Numbered from the stretch's first letter, positions 32,854-42,795 are shown. The stretch: DNA of 64,000 nucleotides from Maribacter sp. MMG018 (GCF_018100785.1 NZ_JAGJEC010000003.1:1-64000); one strand, 5' to 3'. The notes: generated by a model from the letters alone, not told the origin. Program-made: numbers and translations.

Positions 32854-33507
32854 ATGACAAATACACCTTACTATAACGCCTTTGTGGCGCAAACGCCAGA
32901 ACAGGTTTTACAAAGCGTTTATAAAAATGAAAAACCAGTTTTATTACGTGTTTCCCTTTCCAACGGCAGCTATTTGGAGGGCATTGTGCTGGACATAAAA
33001 GAAGAGAATTATCAAAAATCGGTCTGCTTGCTTTCGTCCGATGAACAGGTATCGTTTTTCAATTTGCATAGCTTGGTGTCCATCACGGTAAAACAGCCAA
33101 AAAAAATGGTAGTCGCCCTATCTAAAGGAAGTATTAGCAGGCCGATAGACCCAGCAAACGAAACGCTTACCGTATTGCAGCTAAAACGTTGGTTGCAGGC
33201 CGAAAGGTCACAGTTGGGAAATCAGATCAAGGAATTCAATATAGACCAACTTCCCCTTGATGAGCAGAACAACCGGTTGAACATAAAAGATGTGTTCAAA
33301 GCCTTACAAACGGTGGTTTCCCAAATAACACAAGACGATTTAGGCAAAAGCGCCTGGCAAGCTATCGATACCATCATCCTGCATCAGGCAGATACCTTGA
33401 GCATCGATGTTCAAGCTGCGACACTTACCGTTTCGTTGGCAATAGACAGGGCATTACCAAAGGAACTGTCCAAAATTTTAGAAGAAAAATTATTACAACA
33501 ACTATAA
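32854..33507 (+). CDS. unknown protein of the M48/DUF6882 unit
   Basis: This 217-residue soluble protein is not assigned to a family. Residues about 20-85 (KPVLLRVSLSNGSYLEGIVL and KSVCLLSSDEQVSFF) form a beta-rich run that could be a small Sm-like or SH3-like barrel; the rest is helical (LTVLQLKRWLQAERSQLGNQ). Within the unit it sits 57 bp after the first gene and 12 bp before the DUF6882 fusion, indicating a single transcript. No catalytic motif is seen. Confidence 0.65.
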   Translation: MTNTPYYNAFVAQTPEQVLQSVYKNEKPVLLRVSLSNGSYLEGIVLDIKEENYQKSVCLLSSDEQVSFFNLHSLVSITVKQPKKMVVALSKGSISRPIDPANETLTVLQLKRWLQAERSQLGNQIKEFNIDQLPLDEQNNRLNIKDVFKALQTVVSQITQDDLGKSAWQAIDTIILHQADTLSIDVQAATLTVSLAIDRALPKELSKILEEKLLQQL

Positions 33508-33519
33508 AAAACAAAAGAT

Positions 33520-34728
33520 ATGGGCCTTAAAGAAAGAAGAATAATCAAAGCCTTTCAAACCGAACAATATCCCGCTTTGGAAGCGGAAATAAACCAAGCA
33601 GCAGGTTTCGAAGTCCCTATGGACATTAAGTGGGACACCTTAATGGAAGACCGCTTTTCGCACATATACCATAACACTTTTCCCAAAATATATTTTCAGC
33701 CCTTGATCGAAGCCTTTAAAGCGATTTGTATTGATGAAATGGGGGTTGAACTTTTAAAGGCTGGATTAAAAAATGTAATCATTGTAAACGAAAACAATGA
33801 GCACAGTTTAGGGAAAGCCATCACTTTTGAAGATGGTGTGCTAAAAATTGACCATAGTCCTATTATAAACGCCGATAATGTTGAAGACAAGACGAACCGT
33901 ATTCTTGAATTATTGGAAAACAAACTGGAGGAATTTGCCGAAACAGCCACGGATAATGCCACGGCAGCGGCCGCTCCAGCCGTTTCAGAAACACCAACAA
34001 CCCCTGTAAATACCGAAACACCGCAAAATCAACAGGAACAACCCAACCCACTTCCAAAAGTTTCTATGGCGGAACTGTACGACCAATCTTTTGCATTGGC
34101 TTGCGAAAAGCAGGAAATTTTTGGGGAGATGGTAGAAGGTTTGAACTGGAGCTGCGATATCCTTGAAGGTAAATTAACCTATGGCGATGACAAGGTTTTT
34201 GATATTCAGGTTATCGGAACCTATTCAGAGAACGAAAAAAGCTGGTTATGGGCCTGGGCCAACAACCAAAGTGGTATTCCCGAGACTTTCCTTCAAACAT
34301 CTATGGGAATGAGGGATCTGGGAGCAGCCTATAAACTAGAGGACCTGACCACTCCGAAACTGCAAATGGACACTGATCCCGGGGCGTACTTTTCCGTTAT
34401 AGCCTTAGGTGCTTTACATGACAGTTGTTATGTTCCCCTAACTTTTAAAGGCTTAAAAGTATATGTAACCGTGCGATCTAAAGAGGTCGATAGCAAAGCA
34501 AGAACCGCCCCTGCATTGATCTGTTCCCATTTTACCAATCTAGCGGCAAGCTATCGGTTCCCGCATAAATACTGTCTACATTATTACTTAATGGCCAAAG
34601 GATATCAGGTAGAAAACTGTGGCAATAACATTTTGGCCAAAAATGGGGATGATCAGATTCTGGGCATTTTCGACCTAAAGGGAAACCTCATGAAAATTTC
34701 AAATTCAAAAACAGCCGTTCAAGCCTAA
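33520..34728 (+). CDS. fusion of the paralogous domain with DUF6882
   Basis: This 402-residue protein has three parts. Residues 1-140 are a second copy of the domain in the gene at 32386. Residues about 143-180 are a low-complexity linker rich in A/T/P/E/Q. Residues about 185-390 match DUF6882 (SMAELYDQSFALACEKQEIF, then KSWLWAWANNQSGIP and HYYLMAKGYQVENCG). DUF6882 has no known activity. The linker suggests two independently folded modules joined flexibly. It is 12 bp upstream of the M48 peptidase, so the two are surely co-expressed. Confidence 0.78.
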   Translation: MGLKERRIIKAFQTEQYPALEAEINQAAGFEVPMDIKWDTLMEDRFSHIYHNTFPKIYFQPLIEAFKAICIDEMGVELLKAGLKNVIIVNENNEHSLGKAITFEDGVLKIDHSPIINADNVEDKTNRILELLENKLEEFAETATDNATAAAAPAVSETPTTPVNTETPQNQQEQPNPLPKVSMAELYDQSFALACEKQEIFGEMVEGLNWSCDILEGKLTYGDDKVFDIQVIGTYSENEKSWLWAWANNQSGIPETFLQTSMGMRDLGAAYKLEDLTTPKLQMDTDPGAYFSVIALGALHDSCYVPLTFKGLKVYVTVRSKEVDSKARTAPALICSHFTNLAASYRFPHKYCLHYYLMAKGYQVENCGNNILAKNGDDQILGIFDLKGNLMKISNSKTAVQA

Positions 34729-34740
34729 AAAAATAATATT

Positions 34741-36231
34741 ATGTCATACACATCAACAACCTTAGCGGATTTACAAAAAGAACACCAAGATGCCATTAAT
34801 GCGGCCCAAGAAGAGATGTTGGCCAATTTAAATGAAGCGCAGGCCAAAGGAGATATGCAAAAAATACAGGAAGTAAGTGTTTCATTTCAAAATACAACAA
34901 CAAAGTTGGCCGATGATTATACCAAACGTATCGAAGAGATCAACGCCTTGAACGAAAAGGCGGTAACGGATAAAGTACCCGATATCTATTCCGATAAAAG
35001 AGCTGGAATAAATTTGAACCACTTGGTCTATGATGGCGATAGGGACTATGTTATCGAGTTTCAAAATAATGAATTGATACAACAGACCTTAGAAAAGGTC
35101 AACGAAACCAACGGTAAGTTCAAATCGAGAAAGCATTTGTTAAAATCCAGTTTAAGGTTGACCAAAACCTTGGCTCCCATGCTTCATGAAATTGGGGAAC
35201 ATTGCAAGGAGATTTTAAGACTGAAGGCAGACATTGAATTCTTTGTCTATCAGAGCGATCAATTCAATGCTTCTTGCTACCCACCGGACGACAATAGACT
35301 TTATATCATTTTGTCTTCGGGAATGCTGGAGCGTTTTACAAAAGAGGAACTGACCTTCGTAATCGGTCATGAAATCGGCCATGTACTTTTTGAACATTTT
35401 GATTACCCCGTACGACAGATCTTGGATATTGGCCAAAATGACCTGGCCCCCATACACGCCATGAAATTGTATGCATGGAACCGAAATGCCGAAATAAGCG
35501 CCGATAGGGTCGGATTGCTTTGCTGCCAAGATTTTGAAACTGCCGGCCGTACCTTCTTTAAACTATCTTCGGGGGTAACCACAGATTCGCTGGACTTTCA
35601 ACTAAACGCTTACATAGAGCAATTTGTAGATTTGGAAGAGGCCTTGAACGATGCCAATCACGACCCATCGGATTGGTACAGCAGTCACCCTTTCAGTCCT
35701 TTACGGATCAAAGCCTTGGAACTTTTTAACAAGAGCGAAACCTATGCCTCTTTTAACGAAAGTAGTAAGGGAGAGATTACCGAAGAGGCCATGGAACTTG
35801 AAATTAAGCGCATCATGTCTTTGATGGAGCCCGAGAACTTGGAAGAAAACGGCGAGTATTCGGAAAAAATACAACGTTTTATGTTCTTGGGGGGCTACTT
35901 GATATCGAATGCCGATGGTGTTGTTGACGACTCGGAAATACAGGCATTGAGCAGTATTGTACTCCCTAAGGTCTTTGCCAATTGTATGATGACTATTAAA
36001 GGCCTTACCGAAAAGGAAATGATAGAAGAAGTACAACAACTGTCCGGCGATCTGGATCTGGTATTGTCCGTGATGCAAAAGTTGAATATCCTGAGGGACC
36101 TATCGATCATATCGTACGCCGACGGACAAATAGACGACAGTGAAGTAAACGTACTCTATAACTTGGCAAGGCTTTTACGTATAAATACGGATTTTATTGA
36201 CCGCGTAATCAGTGACGCCCAAGGGGTTTAA
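34741..36231 (+). CDS. M48-type metallopeptidase fused to a TerB-like domain
   Basis: This 496-residue protein has an N-terminal helical region (residues 1-100, coiled-coil-like), then a zinc peptidase domain with H210-E-I-G-H214 and third ligand E251 in NAEISADRVG, the M48 pattern. Unlike HtpX and Ste24 it has no transmembrane helices, so it is a soluble protease. Residues about 375-490 look like TerB (FLGGYLISNADGVVDDSEIQ and ISYADGQIDDSEVN, two acidic D-G-x-[IV]-D-D-S-E repeats that could bind metal). Last gene of the four-gene unit; followed at once by a terminator. Confidence 0.85.
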   Translation: MSYTSTTLADLQKEHQDAINAAQEEMLANLNEAQAKGDMQKIQEVSVSFQNTTTKLADDYTKRIEEINALNEKAVTDKVPDIYSDKRAGINLNHLVYDGDRDYVIEFQNNELIQQTLEKVNETNGKFKSRKHLLKSSLRLTKTLAPMLHEIGEHCKEILRLKADIEFFVYQSDQFNASCYPPDDNRLYIILSSGMLERFTKEELTFVIGHEIGHVLFEHFDYPVRQILDIGQNDLAPIHAMKLYAWNRNAEISADRVGLLCCQDFETAGRTFFKLSSGVTTDSLDFQLNAYIEQFVDLEEALNDANHDPSDWYSSHPFSPLRIKALELFNKSETYASFNESSKGEITEEAMELEIKRIMSLMEPENLEENGEYSEKIQRFMFLGGYLISNADGVVDDSEIQALSSIVLPKVFANCMMTIKGLTEKEMIEEVQQLSGDLDLVLSVMQKLNILRDLSIISYADGQIDDSEVNVLYNLARLLRINTDFIDRVISDAQGV

Positions 36232-36261
36232 ATTCTAAAAATTTTTAGGACCTTAAAAAAA

Positions 36262-36288
36262 GGGGAACATAAAATGTTCCCCTTTTTT
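36262..36288 (+). terminator. strong rho-independent terminator
   Basis: Perfect stem GGGGAACAT / ATGTTCCCC with a three-base loop, flanked by seven A on the left and six T on the right. It ends the M48/DUF6882 transcript. Confidence 0.92.
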
Positions 36289-36478
36289 GTTTTTATGAAT
36301 CTAAACAGTAGATTCATTTTAAAGAAAGGGATACCTTATTTCAGCCACTTTTAATTCAAAAAACCTGATCAAAATCATGTTTTAAGACTATCTGAAATCC
36401 CATTTTTGTTAGCTACAGTTTTTTACGATCCATGAACAAATACGTTCAGTGCGATCAAACCATCACAAAAAACAATTT

Positions 36479-38293
36479 ATGACATACGCACATTCCTTTC
36501 ACATTCCCGTTATGGGCATAGGGTTCACTATCGATTCCCCCTTAAAAGTTTCACAATTCGGTATCGACTCCGTTATTTCTTTGGTCGATGATATTCTGTT
36601 GGAAAAACTTCGCAAAATGTATGCTGGCAAATACAACCTTCCCTACAAGGAAATCACGGAGGGTATGGAAGATTTTAGGGCCAAACGCATTAGTTCTTAT
36701 CTTAATATGATTCATGATCTTGCTCATGAAAAGTTTGAGGAATTCAAGAATTCCACCACCGAAACTGCAGTTGGTATTAAATCGTATTTCAACCTACTGC
36801 CCGATACCTCTTCTTTTAAAAAAGAATTCTTAGAGCTTACAAAAAATGGCCTTAATATGACCAATATAAAATATTGGGTAAAGGAACACATGCCTATGGG
36901 AAGCATTGATGTTAACATTATGACCAAGGTCGACAAGGAAAACTACGTAAAGAAAGAAAAGCTTAGTCCAGAATTTAATGACGCCCATGCGGCCCTTAGA
37001 GGTTTTGCAAAAAGTAAACTACGTTCTTCCGTTATTCTATCGGCTGGAATGAATCCACGTTTGTACAGTTACCTAGAAAAATTTGATGATTTTTATCCTG
37101 ATGCGGACGGAAACCTCAAAAAGAAAGTGGTACTCAAGGTTAGTGATTATAGATCAGCCCTGATCCAAGGAAAATTTTTAGCAAAAAAAGGTATCTGGGT
37201 TTCAGAATACCGAATAGAATCGGGACTCAACTGTGGTGGTCATGCCTTTGCCACGGATGGCTATTTGATGGGGCCGATTCTTCAACAGTTTAAAGAAAAT
37301 CGACAAGAGTTGATCGATACCGTGCACGAACTTCTTATTCATGCACTTGAACACCAACAACGCCCTGTTCCCAAAAAGCCTTTACCTCTAAAAATCACGG
37401 CTCAAGGCGGTGTGGGCACGGCAGAAGAACACCAATTTTTACTTGATGAGTATGATGTGGACGCTGTGGGTTGGGGATCTGCATTCCTATTGGTGCCAGA
37501 GGCGACAACAGTGGATCAAGATACTTTGAACAAATTGGTCGAGGCCAAAGAAGAAGATCTCTATTTGAGCAATATTTCCCCTTTGGGTGTTCCTTTTCAT
37601 AGTTTAAAAGAAAATACAAAAGATATGGAAAAACTAAAGCGTATCTCCGATGGCAAACCCGGTAGTCCGTGTCCGAAGAAGTTTGTTGCGCTGAACAAAG
37701 ATTTTAACGAGAAAGGCCTTTGTACCGCATCACGACAATATCAACATCAAAAACTGAAAGAACTTAAAGATCTCAACCTTTCAAAAGCCGAATACGATTA
37801 TCATTTTCAAAAGATTACCGAAAAGTCGTGTACATGTGTAGGCTTGGGCACTTCTGCCCTACTGGCCCACGATTTGGATACAAAAATCGAGGGAGATGGA
37901 GTATCTGTTTGCCCAGGGCCCAACATGGCCTATTTTTCGAAGATTACTTCTTTAAAAGAAATGATCGACCATATATATGGTAGAACGAACATAATTGCAC
38001 GTACCGACAGACCTCATATGTTTATTAAGGAGTTATATATCTACCTTGATTATTATAAAAAACAGATTTTGATATATCGAAGATCACCGACCGGCAAACA
38101 CAAAAAACAATTAGCATCGTTTGGCAAGCATCTTAATGAAGGTATTCATTATTATGAAAAATTGTTCCGATCAAAAAACAATATAGTACCCTCTAAGTAT
38201 GATAATGTACTGAAACAATTAAAAACTTATAAAGACAAACTAATACAACTAGCCAGTGAGATTGACATCTACGAAGATAATTTAGCTTCGTAA
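36479..38293 (+). CDS. large cysteine-rich conserved protein, possible TIM-barrel oxidoreductase
   Basis: 604 residues from the ATG at 36479 (a GTG at 36449 would add ten). I do not recognise a characterised family. Features: an N-terminal block IPVMGIGFTIDSPLKVSQFG and a glycine-rich central segment with TAQGGVGTAEEHQFLLDEYD then VDAVGWGSAFLLVPEAT, which resembles the phosphate-binding end of FMN TIM barrels such as nitronate monooxygenase. Cysteine motifs CGGH, SPCPKK, GLCTASRQY, KSCTCVG and VCPGPN could bind an Fe-S cluster or metal. No signal peptide. It stands alone between the terminator at 36.3 kb and the polysaccharide locus. Confidence 0.6.
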   Translation: MTYAHSFHIPVMGIGFTIDSPLKVSQFGIDSVISLVDDILLEKLRKMYAGKYNLPYKEITEGMEDFRAKRISSYLNMIHDLAHEKFEEFKNSTTETAVGIKSYFNLLPDTSSFKKEFLELTKNGLNMTNIKYWVKEHMPMGSIDVNIMTKVDKENYVKKEKLSPEFNDAHAALRGFAKSKLRSSVILSAGMNPRLYSYLEKFDDFYPDADGNLKKKVVLKVSDYRSALIQGKFLAKKGIWVSEYRIESGLNCGGHAFATDGYLMGPILQQFKENRQELIDTVHELLIHALEHQQRPVPKKPLPLKITAQGGVGTAEEHQFLLDEYDVDAVGWGSAFLLVPEATTVDQDTLNKLVEAKEEDLYLSNISPLGVPFHSLKENTKDMEKLKRISDGKPGSPCPKKFVALNKDFNEKGLCTASRQYQHQKLKELKDLNLSKAEYDYHFQKITEKSCTCVGLGTSALLAHDLDTKIEGDGVSVCPGPNMAYFSKITSLKEMIDHIYGRTNIIARTDRPHMFIKELYIYLDYYKKQILIYRRSPTGKHKKQLASFGKHLNEGIHYYEKLFRSKNNIVPSKYDNVLKQLKTYKDKLIQLASEIDIYEDNLAS

Positions 38294-38682
38294 AAGTGAT
38301 ATAGAAAGAAGATTTCACATACTTAAAACAAGCATTTTTTTAATACCGCCCGATTTTGTATTTAACCACTTTAAGCAAAAATACATAGCCCAAACCGGGC
38401 GGATCAAAAACTAAATAGATTTCGGTTTTCAAAAAACTATAATCTTGCTACACAAAATTAAATTTCCAAAAACAGAACACTAATTAGCAACTCATTTATT
38501 CATTTCAATTTAATGGAGTCCTATAACAGGAAGCCATAAATAAACATAACGACCATCAAACAACAATTCACGTGCCAATCCTTTTAAAACCCTTCCTCTA
38601 TTTTATAAACCACTGATAACCAACAAAAAAATAAAACAATAACAAAAGCTATTCCTTATATAAGACGGGGTATTTTGTATCA

Positions 38683-38701
38683 TCGGGGTAGTTTTACCCG
38701 A
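38683..38701. promoter_or_regulatory. palindrome, possible operator
   Basis: TCGGGGTAGTTTTACCCGA is an imperfect inverted repeat 65 bp upstream of the -7 element for the first polysaccharide gene. Binding factor unknown. Confidence 0.4.
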
Positions 38702-38765
38702 TATTAATGTAACGGATGGATTCATAAAACTTTTTCAAAATCAAAATCAACAAAAAGCTAAGTTC

Positions 38766-38773
38766 TATATTTG
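38766..38773 (+). promoter_or_regulatory. TAnnTTTG -7 element
   Basis: TATATTTG matches the Bacteroidota -7 consensus. The flanking AGTTC makes a 13-mer identical to one at the promoter of the divergent Wza/Wzc operon (45937-45949, minus strand). No good -33 TTG at 17-23 bp. Confidence 0.5.
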
Positions 38774-38862
38774 CATCTGCAGTTCATATTATAGTTCTAT
38801 GGCTTTTAGTTATTTACCTCTAGAATCCATAACATTATCTATATTAAAACAAAAAAGCCCCT

Positions 38863-39606
38863 ATGTTCAACTTTTTTACAAAGAAGAATTTTTTAGTAGA
38901 TTCCCTAGAAGGTTTTGTAGACATACACAACCACTTGCTACCCGGTATAGATGATGGGTCTAAAAGTGTGGAGGATTCCATAGAGTTGATCAAGGGATTT
39001 GGAGAATTTGGCGTCTCGGATTTCATATGTACACCGCATATTATGGAAAACTACCATCCCAATACGCCAGCTACTATATCCAATTCATTTGCGTTACTTC
39101 AAAATGGTTTAAAAATGAATAATTTAAACCATGTGAACATAGATATGGCTGCTGAACATATGATCGATTCCAATTTTGAGAATATTTTAGAAAAGGACGA
39201 GGTGATGCCTTTGGACAAAAGGTACATATTAATTGAAATGTCTTATTTACAACCCTCCTTAAACTTGCTTACCGCTGTGGAAAAAATAGCGGACAAGAAC
39301 CTTTACCCTATCCTTGCCCATCCAGAACGTTATGCATTCTTACATGGTAAAACCAGTACTTACAAAGAATATAAGGACAAAGGCATGTTGATGCAGCTAA
39401 ACATACTTTCTTTATCCAATTATTATGGAAAAGAAGTACAAAAATCGGCATTAAGCCTTCTAGATAATGGATTATTGGATTTTATATCGTCCGATGTACA
39501 CAACCAACGACAATTAAAAGCAATAAGGGAAATAAAACTTAGTACTTCCCTTATTGCCAAAGTAGAACCTTTAATACAAAAAACAGCTTATAATTTTAAA
39601 GGGTAG
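38863..39606 (+). CDS. PHP-type tyrosine-protein phosphatase (CpsB/YwqE-like)
   Basis: This 247-residue protein follows the PHP-fold CpsB/CapC/YwqE phosphatase family: DIHNHLLPGIDDGS (first metal motif, residues about 20-33), ICTPHIMENYHPN, and later ILAHPERY and ISSDVHN. These enzymes remove phosphate from the tyrosine-rich tail of Wzc-type kinases and so reset chain-length control. Its partner is the convergent Wzc-like gene, whose stop lies eight bases away. An N-terminal FFTKKNFLVDSLEG segment precedes the catalytic block. Confidence 0.88.
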   Translation: MFNFFTKKNFLVDSLEGFVDIHNHLLPGIDDGSKSVEDSIELIKGFGEFGVSDFICTPHIMENYHPNTPATISNSFALLQNGLKMNNLNHVNIDMAAEHMIDSNFENILEKDEVMPLDKRYILIEMSYLQPSLNLLTAVEKIADKNLYPILAHPERYAFLHGKTSTYKEYKDKGMLMQLNILSLSNYYGKEVQKSALSLLDNGLLDFISSDVHNQRQLKAIREIKLSTSLIAKVEPLIQKTAYNFKG

Positions 39607-39614
39607 ACCACCCT

Positions 39615-41981
39615 CTACAACTTCCACCACTTTTTGGTTGTCTTTCCGTAGCCGTAACCGTATTTACCTCCATAACCAAGGTTATCTAAACTAACATCGT
39701 TTACTACGAAAGACACATTCTTAATTTTACCTTCTTCCCTTAACTGTAACGGGAACTCTACTGCCTTTTTCTCGGTAACACCGGCACGGGTTACATATAT
39801 AATATGATCTGCATGTGGACTGATCAACAAGGTATCACTTACAACCATTAACGGTGCCGTATCCACGATTACATAATCGTACATATCGGCCACCTTGTCA
39901 AAAAGTTCCCCTACCCTGTCACTCATTAACAATTCTGCAGGGTTTGGTGGTATTTTACCCGAGTAAATAACATCTATGGTGTTACTATGTACCAGCATAG
40001 GGTTTATAATATCTGCCACCTCTATCTTCTCGTTAAAGATAAAATCTGTAAGTCCGGCATCCTTATTTCTTTCCGATCTTTTCATTTTATCGACAGAATC
40101 TCCCATAAAGAAAGAATAGAACTTCGGGTTACGAATATCCGCACCGATCAATAGTACTTTTTTATTGGTACTGGCCAATATCATGGCCAAATTGGTAGAG
40201 GTAAAAGTTTTACCCTCTCCGGGTACACTAGAAGTAATAAATATTTTATTGTTTTTGCCATTTTCAGCACCTTTCTTGGCCTTTATCATATAGTCCAGAT
40301 TGGTCCTTAAAATTCTAAGGGCCTCTGCCAAGACAGAACGGTCGTCTTTTACAATTAGCTTTGAGTCCTTTTTGCTTAGGCTTGGCAATTCACCCAAAAC
40401 AGGAACATCTTTGGTGATGTCCTCTAAGTTGTGTTTGTTATGTATTTTGGTATCCAATAAATCTTTGGCATAAATAACTCCAAAAGGAACCAACATACCC
40501 AACATTAAAGCAGCAAGATAGGTAATAGCTTTTTTAGGCTTCACCGGTGTTGGGCTAGCTACATAAGCTTTGTCTATCACATGCGATTTAGGCTCTGCGG
40601 AAGCAAACGCAATTTGAGATTCTTCACGTTTTTGTAGTAAATAGAGATACAACGATTCCGTAGTTTCTTGCTTCCTGGTAATATTCCTCAATTCACGTTG
40701 GTTTTCGGGAGCCGAGTATATGGTTCCCTGAATTCGGCCCAATTGACTCTGTAGGGTACTTACGTTCATCCCCACATTGCGCTCCAAAGAGGTCAAACTA
40801 GATTTCATCGTGTTTTTTAACCCCTCCAATTGCTCATCCAAATTAACGATCATCGGGTTCTGCTCATCCGCACTTTTCAATAATCGTTTACGCTCCGCTA
40901 CCAAGGTATTATATTGCATTGTAGCTTGGTTTAAAGCACTACTTCCTACATCAACTACGGGCATTTCCTCATACCCCGTTTCTCCACTTACATATTCCTT
41001 AAGTCCACTTACCATTTGTAACTGCACCTTGGCACTTTCCAAATTTTGACGACTACCGGCACTTACCTGTACAGCCGCACCGACCTCAAGGCCTGATCCC
41101 GTCATTCCTTTTTCGGTCAATAATTCTTGGGCATCTTGATCTACCGAACTAAGTGTTCCCGAAATTAGTTTTATCCTATTGTTAATAAACTCAGAGGTAG
41201 CATCCGCAACACGTTTTTTCTCTTCTACCGCATTTCTGTTATACACCTCTATCAATTTATCTATAATATCCTTTGCCTTTTGTGGTATGGCACTGGTCAT
41301 GGACACATCTAGAATATTCGAATACTCTTGGGTCACCGAAATGGAAACAGCCGACTTTAAAGAGCGTGCTACATTTTCAACAGGGTTTATAGAAACATGG
41401 TACTCATTTCCTATTAAGCCTTTTGGATCCTTTACATTGGGGGTTATAACCATATCTCCCATAGGGGTCGGGATCCCGTTCCCATATGAATATACCTTTG
41501 ATGGCGAGTTTTCATCTTCGGCAAAACCAAAGGTAGTTGCCGAGGTAAACTCTATAAAAAAGCTATATCTAGCACTGTTGACAATGGAATCGGCGGCGAT
41601 AAAATTTATTTTAATAGGCTGATTCCCATATATCTCAGAATTAATAACCTTTCCCAAGGCCATCATTTTAACATTGAGCCCCAATTCTTTCACCACTTCT
41701 ATAAAATTGGATCTTGAGGACAATATTTCAATTTCATCCTCTACTTGCTTATCGGTACCTCCCATGATGTCCAGATCCTGAAAGATACTCATACCATTAG
41801 AGGTATTTTGCTCCTGTACGATCTGTATCTGCGACTGCACGGCATATTCTGGTATCGTATACCTTATATTCAGGTACGCGAAGACCAAGGCCAAGAACCC
41901 ACATAGCACAAACCATTTCCATTGCTTGGCATAGGTGGTTATAATGTTCTTTATATCCTCTTTTTTATCGGAAAAATTCAT
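39615..41981 (-). CDS. wzc: Wzc-like tyrosine autokinase / chain-length determinant
   Basis: This 788-residue inner-membrane protein has a transmembrane helix near residues 22-40, a long periplasmic Wzz-type domain with coiled coils, a second helix near 490-510, then a cytosolic BY-kinase with Walker A VPGEGKTFTSTN, Walker A' VLLIGADIRNP and Walker B YVIVDTAPL. The C-terminus is tyrosine/glycine rich (LGYGGKYGYGYGK), the autophosphorylation cluster. It works with Wza in polymer export and length control; the convergent PHP phosphatase is its likely counterpart. Last gene of the minus-strand operon from 45.9 kb. Confidence 0.92.
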   Translation of the reverse strand: MNFSDKKEDIKNIITTYAKQWKWFVLCGFLALVFAYLNIRYTIPEYAVQSQIQIVQEQNTSNGMSIFQDLDIMGGTDKQVEDEIEILSSRSNFIEVVKELGLNVKMMALGKVINSEIYGNQPIKINFIAADSIVNSARYSFFIEFTSATTFGFAEDENSPSKVYSYGNGIPTPMGDMVITPNVKDPKGLIGNEYHVSINPVENVARSLKSAVSISVTQEYSNILDVSMTSAIPQKAKDIIDKLIEVYNRNAVEEKKRVADATSEFINNRIKLISGTLSSVDQDAQELLTEKGMTGSGLEVGAAVQVSAGSRQNLESAKVQLQMVSGLKEYVSGETGYEEMPVVDVGSSALNQATMQYNTLVAERKRLLKSADEQNPMIVNLDEQLEGLKNTMKSSLTSLERNVGMNVSTLQSQLGRIQGTIYSAPENQRELRNITRKQETTESLYLYLLQKREESQIAFASAEPKSHVIDKAYVASPTPVKPKKAITYLAALMLGMLVPFGVIYAKDLLDTKIHNKHNLEDITKDVPVLGELPSLSKKDSKLIVKDDRSVLAEALRILRTNLDYMIKAKKGAENGKNNKIFITSSVPGEGKTFTSTNLAMILASTNKKVLLIGADIRNPKFYSFFMGDSVDKMKRSERNKDAGLTDFIFNEKIEVADIINPMLVHSNTIDVIYSGKIPPNPAELLMSDRVGELFDKVADMYDYVIVDTAPLMVVSDTLLISPHADHIIYVTRAGVTEKKAVEFPLQLREEGKIKNVSFVVNDVSLDNLGYGGKYGYGYGKTTKKWWKL

Positions 41982-42015
41982 AGACTACTTTTGAATATGA
42001 TTGCGTGTATTTATC

Positions 42016-42795
42016 TTAATTTCTAGTGATTAGAAGTATCGTTGTAGTTATAACAAGAGATGCTATAGACACTGCCAAACCTGCCCTATTGTCTAAAGTA
42101 GATTGACTTACGGCCGATTTATTGGGCTCTACATACACCACATCGTTTTGGGTAAGGTAATAGACCGGTGAGTTTAAAATATCCTTACTCGTCAAATTAA
42201 CACGGGTATACACTTTGGTCCCGTTAAAATCCCTAATTACCAATACATTGTCTCTTCTACCTTTAATGCCAAGGTCATTGGCAAGACCAATAGCCTCCAA
42301 AACAGTAATCTGTTCCCCATTCACTTGGTAGGTTCCGGGGCGGTTTACCTCTCCTAATACCGTAATGGTAAAATTGGACAATCGAATGTTAATGATAGGG
42401 TCCTTTAGGTAGGGCTTTAATTTTTCACGTAATAATTCTTTGGTTTCCTCCGGGGTAAGTCCCACCACCTTAATTTTGCCCAATACCGGAAAATCGATCT
42501 CTCCATTCTTGTCCACTAGGTAATCCAATTGTTGTGGAGCACTATTGGTACCTTCAGGTATGCTTGAAAACAGGTTAAAGGGCACACTGGCCGCTGGATC
42601 CAAGGTAGACACATTAATTCTTAAAATATCATCTACCTTAAAGGTATTTACATGGCTATTATCACTTACGATGGTTTCATAATCGGCCGCATCCTGAAAA
42701 TAAACGATATCCTTTTTAGACCCACATGAGGTCAATAAAGCCCCTATGAACCCTATTAAAAATACTCCTTTGAAAATACCTTTGTTTCTTAACAT
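42016..42795 (-). CDS. wza: Wza-like outer-membrane polysaccharide export lipoprotein
   Basis: 259 residues from the ATG at 42795. A lipobox (LLTSC) follows a basic N-terminus. The export domain DDILRINVSTLDPAA begins near residue 55, then the SLBB-like blocks GEVNRPGTYQVNG and the ending VSIASLVITTTILLITR, a C-terminal hydrophobic helix as in flavobacterial Wza proteins. It forms the outer-membrane channel partner of Wzc (35 bp downstream on this strand). An upstream in-frame start at 42852 overlaps the dehydratase gene and lacks a signal sequence. Confidence 0.9.
   Translation of the reverse strand: MLRNKGIFKGVFLIGFIGALLTSCGSKKDIVYFQDAADYETIVSDNSHVNTFKVDDILRINVSTLDPAASVPFNLFSSIPEGTNSAPQQLDYLVDKNGEIDFPVLGKIKVVGLTPEETKELLREKLKPYLKDPIINIRLSNFTITVLGEVNRPGTYQVNGEQITVLEAIGLANDLGIKGRRDNVLVIRDFNGTKVYTRVNLTSKDILNSPVYYLTQNDVVYVEPNKSAVSQSTLDNRAGLAVSIASLVITTTILLITRN

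Larger units (their letters stand above)
38294..38862. other. long intergenic region before the polysaccharide locus
   Basis: About 570 bp without a gene on either strand; strongly AT-rich. It contains a palindrome TCGGGGTA-gttt-TACCCGA at 38683-38701 and, 65 bp later, a TATATTTG -7 element. Confidence 0.6.

Noticed and set aside
36232-36478. Possible gene between the M48 peptidase and the 604-residue protein
   Set aside because: Apart from the terminator there is no open frame with a start and coding composition.
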